Positions 1 to 5,455 of a stretch of DNA of 6,489 nt are shown here, piece by piece. Made by a program: the position numbers and the translations under genes. Position 1 is the stretch's first letter; every line of letters begins with the position of its first letter. The notes below the pieces were generated by a model. That model saw only the letters and a list, made by a program, of their open reading frames with translations. It did not search any database and had not been told where the DNA came from. Source of the stretch: Candidatus Benthicola azotiphorus (lineage in GTDB: Bacteria > Gemmatimonadota > Gemmatimonadetes > Palauibacterales > Palauibacteraceae); assembly GCA_947581745.1 (NCBI GenBank), contig CANPVW010000235.1, positions 1-6,489 of the forward strand, read 5' to 3'.

Positions 1-486
1 CGATGCCACCGAATTCAGCCAGGCAATGGTGGACATGACCGATGAAGCTCCCGGAATCGACGCGTTGCGAGACACGTTCCGCGCCTCCAGTCCCTCTACG
101 ACGAGCACCTGGGGGGTCCGCGAGACTCGGGAAAGAAGTGAGGGCACCAGCGTGCCGGGCCGAAGCGTCACGACGTGTCCGGTGGTTCGGCCGAGATCCT
201 TGCGGGCGCGAAGCCATTGGACCAGGGTGGTCCATTGGATCCGCAAGGACCACCACAAGCTTCCCCTTTGCTTCGCGGGAAGGAATCTGAGCGACACGTT
301 GGGCGCGCGGAAGTCGTCCGGCAACTCGTGCATGGGCTCCGGCGCGATGAGGGAAAGCCGGATTCCCGGCTGCCGTGCGAGGGCGCGCACGAGTTCCCGA
401 GAGAAGACGTTCTCACCGGACGAGCCGGTCACGTCCACGTACGCGAAATAGACGATGTGCCCGATCGGATCAACCTCCGTATCCAT
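1..486 (-). CDS. Glycosyltransferase-like protein, N-terminal part (truncated by left window edge)
   Basis: The frame is open from an ATG at 486 down to base 1, giving 162 residues with no stop, so only the N-terminal half is present. It starts with a short hydrophilic leader, then a beta strand (IVYFAYVDV, residues 11-19), a glycine-containing loop (TGSSGEN, 20-26) and a helix (FSRELVRALARQ). It continues with strand LSLIAP. This is the first Rossmann unit expected of a GT-B glycosyltransferase of the GT4 kind, where the loop faces the acceptor. The C-terminal donor-binding half with the diagnostic EX7E motif is off-window, so the family is inferred from the fold pattern. The gene overlaps the end of the sulfotransferase gene by 17 nt, which suggests translational coupling. 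No Shine-Dalgarno is visible upstream of the ATG, and a GGAGG lies just inside the gene, so the exact start is uncertain. It probably transfers a sugar in the same polysaccharide pathway. Confidence 0.72.
   Translation of the reverse strand, partial: MDTEVDPIGHIVYFAYVDVTGSSGENVFSRELVRALARQPGIRLSLIAPEPMHELPDDFRAPNVSLRFLPAKQRGSLWWSLRIQWTTLVQWLRARKDLGRTTGHVVTLRPGTLVPSLLSRVSRTPQVLVVEGLEARNVSRNASIPGASSVMSTIAWLNSVAS
218..254. repeat. Cluster of short complementary repeats inside the glycosyltransferase gene
   Basis: On the plus strand tggacca (218-224) pairs with tggtcca (228-234) around a 3-nt loop. The alternative ggtggtcc (226-233) pairs with ggaccacc (247-254) around a 13-nt loop. The 8-mer ccattgga also occurs directly twice (214-221 and 232-239). 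The stretch encodes a Gln-Trp-Thr-Thr-Leu-Val-Gln-Trp segment, so repeated Trp and Thr codons explain part of it. Two mutually exclusive hairpins are possible in the mRNA, but no function is evident. Confidence 0.35.
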
Positions 487-1384
487 AGAGTCGGTTGAGC
501 CAGCCGGCGACGACGGCGAAGGTGACTCGTTGAGATCGGCTCAGGTCCGTGTCAGCCTGGGCGCGCTCGGGACGTAGCCGGACCTCCTGTTCGAAGCGCA
601 GGCGGTTGCCTCCGAGGACGTGGCCAACCGGAAACCCTTCCTGCCGGCCAAGCCGCTCACGAATCGCAGACAGGTCCACGCCGGTGCAACGCTCGAGGTG
701 GATCAGCGTGCCCTCCGGATCCTCGAGAAGGTCCTCGAAGCGGAGCCGGCAGTATCTGCCCCTGAACAGGAACAGACCGGAGACCGACGCCGCCAGGTTA
801 GCCATCAGCCAGCCCAGCGAGGCGCGAAGCGCCCCCGGTTGAACGGCTTCGGCTCGTCCCTCGAGCTTCCAGTTGCTTCCCGTCATCAGGAGTGAGTGCA
901 GGCACCTGCGACCATCTCGCGTGAGGTGAACGAGAACGACTCGGGCCTCCGAGTAGCGCGCCAGCGCCGCCGGGCGTGAGGCGGCAGCCCGGGCCGTCTT
1001 CGACGAATCGATGATCATCGCGCAGTCTGCGTTCGCGGCCAGGGCGGAAAGAACGACGCTCCCGTAATGACGGATCGCCTCGCGGTCTTTTCGGGATGTC
1101 CACCCCAGGAGGAGTCGGGGCAGCGAGGAGAGGGCCTCGAGCCGCCGGATCGTGGTCCATTCCGCGGCGGACAGGAGGCGTCCCGGATCGCAGTCGCTCC
1201 ACGCTGGACACTCGCAGAGGACCGTGCCACATGAACAGCGGCGTGTCCGATCCGGCCATTCGGCTGGCAGGCAACTCAGTTCACCCGCGTGCAGCGCCTC
1301 CGGCAGCGCTCCGAGAAGCGTCCCGAGAATGGTCGAACCGCTGCGGCCGTAGCCACCGATGTAGATGACCGAGAGGCGGGACAC
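470..1384 (-). CDS. PAPS-dependent sulfotransferase (Sulfotransfer_3-like)
   Basis: The 304-residue product should transfer sulfate from 3'-phosphoadenosine-5'-phosphosulfate (PAPS) to an acceptor hydroxyl or amine, here most likely a sugar. The 5'-phosphosulfate loop is GGYGRSGST (residues 10-18) right after the first beta strand. The 3'-phosphate site is LTRDGRRCLHS (154-164), with Arg156 and Ser164 as the expected contacts. A DSSK motif (126-129) and an RFEDLLEDPEGTL segment also match bacterial members of the family. Four cysteines form C-x-C-x4-C-x-C (Cys50, 52, 57, 59) followed by Pro-x-Trp, a pattern common in this subfamily. There is no signal peptide or membrane span, so it is probably cytosolic and acts before export. 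The start is GTG at 1384, placing the phosphosulfate loop at the usual distance from the N-terminus; AGAGG lies 11 nt upstream, a little far. It follows the kinase gene by 21 nt and overlaps the next gene by 17 nt, so it looks co-transcribed. The acceptor cannot be read from sequence. Confidence 0.9.
   Translation of the reverse strand: MSRLSVIYIGGYGRSGSTILGTLLGALPEALHAGELSCLPAEWPDRTRRCSCGTVLCECPAWSDCDPGRLLSAAEWTTIRRLEALSSLPRLLLGWTSRKDREAIRHYGSVVLSALAANADCAMIIDSSKTARAAASRPAALARYSEARVVLVHLTRDGRRCLHSLLMTGSNWKLEGRAEAVQPGALRASLGWLMANLAASVSGLFLFRGRYCRLRFEDLLEDPEGTLIHLERCTGVDLSAIRERLGRQEGFPVGHVLGGNRLRFEQEVRLRPERAQADTDLSRSQRVTFAVVAGWLNRLYGYGG
474..478 (-). promoter_or_regulatory. Shine-Dalgarno-like GGAGG at the sulfotransferase/glycosyltransferase overlap
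   Basis: The minus strand reads GGAGG here, a perfect core ribosome-binding sequence. It lies inside the 17-nt overlap, downstream of the assigned ATG (486) of the leftward glycosyltransferase and just before the sulfotransferase stop (470-472). No ATG, GTG or TTG in the glycosyltransferase frame sits at a normal distance after it. The codon at usual spacing (8 nt) is ATC at 463-465. It may pause or hold ribosomes for coupled re-initiation, or it may only be the Gly codons of the sulfotransferase C-terminus. Confidence 0.3.
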
Positions 1385-1405
1385 GGCGACGCTCGCCTCT
1401 TCCCT

Positions 1406-3745
1406 CTACGCGCCCCGCGACGACCTCAGAAGCGGGCGTTTCCGTTCCGGTTCCACGGGTTGCCCCTCTCTCGTGTACGACGGGTAATAGGAGGGATAGT
1501 AGGAGTAGCCCGCGGCGCGGCCCCGGGGGACGCAATTCAGCACCAGGCCCAGCAGGGGGACGCCGAGACGCTGCAGTTGCTCGACCGCCGAGCGCAACGC
1601 CCCGCTGTCCGTCTTGTTCGCCCGGGCCACGATCAACGTGCCGTCAGCGACTGCGCCGACCAGGGCGGCGTCCGTGACGGCCAGCAATGGCGGCGTGTCC
1701 ACGATGACATAGTCGTAGCGCGACCGGGCCTCTTCGATGACTCGCTCGAACGCCTGGCTGCCGATGAGCTCGGTCGGCTGATCGGGTGGTGTGCCTGACG
1801 GCATGATGGTCAGTGTCCCCGCCGGGTGATCCACGCTCCAGCAAGCCTCTTCGAACGGGACCATGTTCCGCAGCAGATCGGATATACCGGGATCCAGCCC
1901 GATTCCAAAGGTCGTGTGAATCTGGGGCCGCCGGAGGTCCGCATCGACCAGCAGGACTTTCGCCCCCTGGTCGACCAGCACCAGTGCCAGGTTCGCCGAC
2001 ACGGTGCTCTTGCCGTCTCGAGGCGTGGCGCTCGTGACCGCTATGACCTGCGGTCTTCCGCTGCCACTCGCGAATCTGAGGTGCGTTCGGAGCGTGCGGA
2101 ATGCGTCCTTGCCGAACTCGAGGGTCGCCGAACCTGCCGCGAGAGAGTTGATGGCGGGTATTCGGCCGACGATTTCCAGATTGGTGGCCCGCTGCGCGTC
2201 TTGCGGTTGCCGGATTCTGGAGTCCACCTGGTCGATCAGCAGGGCTCCGAGCAATCCGATCAGAAGTCCGGCCAGCAGTCCCACTCCGAGGTTGAGATTC
2301 CGGTACGAAGGATCAGGCCACACCGGCACGGCCGCTGCCGCCACGATATCGATGTCCCCGACCTCGACCTCTTCCGCGATCTGCGCTTCGAAGTAACGGC
2401 CGACGAGGTCATCGAAGATGCCCTGAATCGCCTGGACTCTCTGTTCCAGTCGCCCGTACTCCGCGCTGCGGACCGGGAGTGCCCCCGCCCTGCCACTCAA
2501 CTGACTGTATCGGGTCTGCGTCTGTCGAATCCGATTCTGAAGCAGGTCCAGAGACTGTTCGGCAGCCATCTTGGCCTGTGACTTGGTCTCGACGATCAGC
2601 GAATCCACCACCTGGACCTGTGGGTCTTCGGAGGACCGGCCGAACCTCGAAGCGGTGAGCTCCGCCCTGCGCAGCTCGAGATCCTGGAGTCTCTGGCTCA
2701 GCTGCGGGCCCTGTGGAACGAGATCGGCTCCCAGCGCCATGACTTGCTGGAGCGCGGTGTCGTTCTGTCCACTCGTCTTGAGTCCGGCCACGAGGCCCGA
2801 GAGCAGTCGCTCCTGATACTGCAGCTCGCGCAACTCCGCATCGATCGTCAGGAGCTCCGACGTAACAGCCGACCCTTCGGTCGCCGGATCGAACAGCGTG
2901 CGATCCATGTAGTCGATGACCGCCTGCTGTGCCCCGTGCAGGGAGTCGGCCATCTCGCTCAGCTGGACCGCCACGAACTCCCGCCGGCGACCCGCTGCTT
3001 CGCGCGCCGAGGTGGAACGGTGCCGCTGATACGATCGGGCGACGCCGTTGGCGATGTCGGCGGCAAACTGCGGATCCGGCTGCGTGATCCGGATCCACAA
3101 CAGGTTCGGGCCCGTTCCCTGTTCGATTCGCAACAGGCGCTCGAGCGCCTCCTGAGCGACATCGGCATTCGTGACCAGGAACTCAACGGGCTCGTCCAGC
3201 AGGTCCGGCGCGCCTATCGTCAGGCTGAATCCCGGCCCTTCGAGCGGTTCGCCCGCGGAGGCCCTGGCCATCACGCGGTCATCACGGTCCCTGATCAGGG
3301 ACAACTTCGTTCCGGCCCTGGCCACACGATAGACCGCCTGCGGTACGTTGCGCTCGGCCTGGAACTTCCCGATGAGCTCGGACCGGGAGTCCTCGTAGTT
3401 CTTCAGTCGGATCTGGAGACCGAGTGAGTCGACGACCGGGGAAAGGACCTCAGCGCTTCGGATGATGTCGAGGTGCGCACCCATCCCCTCCGGCCCACGG
3501 AGAATGCCGAATGCCGATGCCGAGCCGGCATCCTGGACCTGCTGCAGAAGGACTTCGGCCGTGTACTCCGGCAGTTTCCGGTTGACGGTCCACCACGCTA
3601 CGGCCAGCGCGAGGACCGTGGTGCTCAGGATCAGCCACCATCTTCTGCGGAGGATCGCGACGTAGTACCACAGGTCGGAGCCCTGATCCGCCCCGGATGC
3701 GACCGCCGTCGTCATCTCAGCACGCGGCCTGCCGTTGTGTATCAT
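1406..3745 (-). CDS. Polysaccharide co-polymerase / tyrosine autokinase (Wzc/ExoP-type BY-kinase)
   Basis: This 779-residue inner-membrane protein controls chain length and export of a polysaccharide and autophosphorylates on tyrosine. A Wzz-like domain comes first: transmembrane helix 1 at about 36-54, a long periplasmic region rich in heptad-like helices (about 245-455), a GNVR-type segment (about 425-472), a Pro-rich PVWPDPS motif (474-480), then helix 2 (about 485-505). The cytosolic kinase follows. It has FRTLRTHLRFA (549-559) before the nucleotide site, Walker A TPRDGKST (574-581, Lys579), Walker A' VLLVDADLRRP (597-607, Asp601 and Asp603) and Walker B YVIVDTPP (679-686, Asp683). The tail carries six tyrosines in 747-757, the usual autophosphorylation cluster. 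Length is slightly above the common 700-750. The ATG at 3745 is preferred over Met11 because AAGGGA lies 5 nt upstream. A 231-nt gap precedes it, unlike the tight joints elsewhere, so it may have its own promoter. Transcription probably continues into the sulfotransferase gene. Confidence 0.95.
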   Translation of the reverse strand: MIHNGRPRAEMTTAVASGADQGSDLWYYVAILRRRWWLILSTTVLALAVAWWTVNRKLPEYTAEVLLQQVQDAGSASAFGILRGPEGMGAHLDIIRSAEVLSPVVDSLGLQIRLKNYEDSRSELIGKFQAERNVPQAVYRVARAGTKLSLIRDRDDRVMARASAGEPLEGPGFSLTIGAPDLLDEPVEFLVTNADVAQEALERLLRIEQGTGPNLLWIRITQPDPQFAADIANGVARSYQRHRSTSAREAAGRRREFVAVQLSEMADSLHGAQQAVIDYMDRTLFDPATEGSAVTSELLTIDAELRELQYQERLLSGLVAGLKTSGQNDTALQQVMALGADLVPQGPQLSQRLQDLELRRAELTASRFGRSSEDPQVQVVDSLIVETKSQAKMAAEQSLDLLQNRIRQTQTRYSQLSGRAGALPVRSAEYGRLEQRVQAIQGIFDDLVGRYFEAQIAEEVEVGDIDIVAAAAVPVWPDPSYRNLNLGVGLLAGLLIGLLGALLIDQVDSRIRQPQDAQRATNLEIVGRIPAINSLAAGSATLEFGKDAFRTLRTHLRFASGSGRPQVIAVTSATPRDGKSTVSANLALVLVDQGAKVLLVDADLRRPQIHTTFGIGLDPGISDLLRNMVPFEEACWSVDHPAGTLTIMPSGTPPDQPTELIGSQAFERVIEEARSRYDYVIVDTPPLLAVTDAALVGAVADGTLIVARANKTDSGALRSAVEQLQRLGVPLLGLVLNCVPRGRAAGYSYYPSYYPSYTREGQPVEPERKRPLLRSSRGA

Positions 3746-3750
3746 CTTCT

Positions 3751-3756
3751 TCCCTT
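3751..3756 (-). promoter_or_regulatory. Ribosome-binding site of the tyrosine-kinase gene
   Basis: The minus strand reads AAGGGA, 5 nt before the ATG at 3745. It is the purine-rich stretch that decides for this start over the in-frame ATG ten codons later, which has only a poorer AGG farther upstream. Confidence 0.6.
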
Positions 3757-3790
3757 GTATCCGTTCACCCGCGAAAATCCGGACATCGGG

Positions 3791-3799
3791 ATCGTATCA
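3791..3799 (-). promoter_or_regulatory. Candidate extended -10 promoter element for the kinase gene
   Basis: The minus strand reads TGATACGAT, which fits a TG-n extended -10 followed by TACGAT (4 of 6 matches to TATAAT). It would start transcription roughly 40 nt before the kinase ATG. No good TTGACA-like -35 is seen at 16-18 nt. In GC-rich genomes such matches are frequent by chance and sigma-factor preference is unknown, so this is tentative. Confidence 0.25.
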
Positions 3800-3814
3800 C
3801 GCAAGAGGTGCGCC

Positions 3815-3822
3815 TGACGTCA
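3815..3822. promoter_or_regulatory. Perfect 8-bp palindrome TGACGTCA, possible operator
   Basis: The perfect palindrome tgacgtca sits in the gap upstream of the kinase gene, 18 nt upstream of the candidate -10 element, where a -35 box would be. A dimeric regulator could bind here. Eight bases alone are weak evidence and no second copy was noticed nearby. Confidence 0.2.
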
Positions 3823-3963
3823 TCCCGACCCGACGTTCCGCCACTCCGCGTCTGTCGAGATCGGATGTTCTCAGCCAACAGAAGCCTGGTTCGGGGCCCG
3901 AGCGGACTTTCCCTTCCCCCGGGCGATACGCGATTCCCACTCGCACAACGTAGCCATTGACGG

Positions 3964-3987
3964 CAGTGTTGCATCATCACAACACCG
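3964..3987 (-). terminator. Hairpin spanning the stop codon of the polymerase/ligase gene
   Basis: In the minus-strand RNA GUGUUG pairs with CAACAC around an 8-nt loop (UGAUGAUG); a G-U and a C-G pair extend the stem to 8 bp. The loop contains the stop codon of the upstream gene. There is no U-tract afterwards, so it is not a canonical intrinsic terminator. It could reduce read-through, stabilise the upstream mRNA, or be chance. Confidence 0.25.
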
Positions 3988-5455
3988 TGAGTTCCGGACG
4001 AGCATACCCTGTATCGAACTTCGAAGGTCCGAATCCGGGCCGCTGAGTCTCGCTCTCGACGGCTTCCCGGGCCGCCAGCCTTCCCAGCACGACGCTCATC
4101 GCCATGATGACCCAGAGGAGCTTCTCCACCTGGTGCGAAGTGTAGAAGCCGTACGCGAATACATGCAGGGCCAGCATCAGGCCCACGGTCTCGGCCAACG
4201 GCACAAGTTGCCGGCCCGGCAGGCGGCGTCCCAGCCGCCAGGCACGCACGACTCCGATGACCGCCACGCCGAGCAGTCCTACCCACAGGGACAGACCGAC
4301 GGCGCCGAGATCCGCGAGGATGCCGATGTATGCGCTGTGGGGATTCCGCGGGCTCGTGTACAGCTTGGTCGCCCCCGGGATCTGAAACTGATATACGTCA
4401 CGGAAGTAGTACCCGTAGTTTCCGTAGCCCACACCGCGCAGCGGATGGTCGCGGGCGATCTGAAGACCCACGAGCAGGTGATAGCCCCGCGGCGACGTGT
4501 CCGTCTGCTCGTCCTCCAGGTTGATGGTGCCTTGCAGATACGTATCGATCGTGGCCGCTCTTTCGCGGACCTTGTCCCACGGAGTGAACAGGGTCGCCCC
4601 GACCACGCTGGCTACCGCGAGCACGACGAGCCAGCCTCTGGCGCTCCTCTCCCGGAACGTGATCAGGAAGAGCAGCAAGGCGACCACGGGAAGGAGGATC
4701 ATGTTCATGCGGGACAGCGTGGCGAGCACCGAAACGGCGATCACCGGCAGGAACAGTGCACCGGCGATACGCCACAGGACACTGCCACCCGAGCGGAGCA
4801 CGTAGAAACCCAGCGGCAGGACCGTCACCAGCAAGACCGCCGTCTCGTTGATTCCGCCGGCGACGTCGTTCCCGGCGCGCCTCACGCCGAGGATCTGGCT
4901 CTGGTACAGGGTAACGGATGCGGCCGCCAGCGTGGCCAGGACCAGCGTCTTGGCGATCAGGTCGAGCTTGGCCCTTGAATCGGCCAGGTCGATGATGATC
5001 AGCGCCAGCACGACCATCTGGGAGAGCCGGACGAATCCGCTCTTGACCACGGTCGGGTGCTCGGCCCACAGCAGGCTCAGCAGGACCCACACAAGGAATC
5101 CGATCGAGATGGGGAAGAACCCACCTGTAACCACGTTCCGCCAACTCTCCCGGTATACGATCTTCCGAACGAACCACGCCCCGAACACCGCCATTCCGAT
5201 CGCCCGACCCGTCCCGAGACCGCTGAACACGAGCATGTTCTCGATCGGGATGGTCGCCACCAGCAGGACGATGCCGAACAGGGGCTGGTAGAACACGGCA
5301 GCGACGATGGTGAGCGCGCCGATAGCCAGGATCACATACCAGCCCAACGAGCCAGCGGCAAAGCCGAATCCGACGGCGGCCGCGATCACGAGGAGGCCGA
5401 CCACGGCAACCGGAGCCGGCACGCGGCTGTCGTGCAAGTCAGTCAGCGTGGGCAC
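3977..5455 (-). CDS. O-antigen ligase / Wzy-type polysaccharide polymerase, integral membrane protein
   Basis: This 492-residue protein is very hydrophobic, with about 12-14 predicted membrane helices spread over residues 15-460. A large hydrophilic loop lies at about 291-372 near the C-terminal end, the usual layout of Wzy_C (O-antigen ligase/polymerase) proteins. Family-like features are LATLSRMNMILL (244-255, Arg249), SPRGYHLLVG (321-330, Arg323), the HPLRGVGYGNYGYYF segment (337-351) and NPHSAYIGILADLGAVGL (371-388, His373). These Arg and His residues correspond to those expected to handle the undecaprenyl-linked glycan on the periplasmic side. The start is GTG at 5455, with GGGAG ending 6 nt upstream. 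It overlaps the preceding glycosyltransferase by 17 nt and so is probably coupled to it. The last 30 or so residues are polar and cytoplasmic. Polymerase and ligase cannot be separated by sequence alone. The neighbouring co-polymerase favours polymerase. Confidence 0.88.
   Translation of the reverse strand: MPTLTDLHDSRVPAPVAVVGLLVIAAAVGFGFAAGSLGWYVILAIGALTIVAAVFYQPLFGIVLLVATIPIENMLVFSGLGTGRAIGMAVFGAWFVRKIVYRESWRNVVTGGFFPISIGFLVWVLLSLLWAEHPTVVKSGFVRLSQMVVLALIIIDLADSRAKLDLIAKTLVLATLAAASVTLYQSQILGVRRAGNDVAGGINETAVLLVTVLPLGFYVLRSGGSVLWRIAGALFLPVIAVSVLATLSRMNMILLPVVALLLFLITFRERSARGWLVVLAVASVVGATLFTPWDKVRERAATIDTYLQGTINLEDEQTDTSPRGYHLLVGLQIARDHPLRGVGYGNYGYYFRDVYQFQIPGATKLYTSPRNPHSAYIGILADLGAVGLSLWVGLLGVAVIGVVRAWRLGRRLPGRQLVPLAETVGLMLALHVFAYGFYTSHQVEKLLWVIMAMSVVLGRLAAREAVESETQRPGFGPSKFDTGYARPELTVL

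Larger units (their letters stand above)
3746..3976. other. Non-coding gap upstream of the tyrosine-kinase gene
   Basis: No credible gene is seen in these 231 nt; the open frames crossing it have arginine/serine-rich translations typical of non-coding GC-rich DNA. It is the only sizeable intergenic space in the window. It holds part of a hairpin at the upstream gene's end, a perfect palindrome, a weak -10-like element and the kinase ribosome-binding site. The likely role is control of the kinase/sulfotransferase part of the locus. Confidence 0.65.

Noticed and set aside
1826..2581. Long plus-strand open frame (251 codons) opposite the tyrosine-kinase gene
   Set aside because: Translation is rich in Arg, Gly and Pro with no domain or hydrophobic core pattern. 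It lies antisense to a kinase gene with intact Walker motifs and is a by-product of GC-rich codon bias.
3892..3904. Palindrome-like tcggggcccga stretch in the intergenic gap as a terminator stem
   Set aside because: The arms meet with at most a one-base loop, which cannot form a hairpin, and no U-tract follows on either strand.
3765..4286. Minus-strand frame covering the intergenic gap as a possible small gene
   Set aside because: It starts deep inside the polymerase gene in another frame and its translation is Arg/Gly/Ser-rich with no recognisable domain.
4133..4978. Long plus-strand open frame (281 codons) opposite the polymerase/ligase gene
   Set aside because: Translation is Gln/Arg/His/Asp-rich, as expected when hydrophobic membrane-helix codons are read from the other strand. 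No family resemblance.
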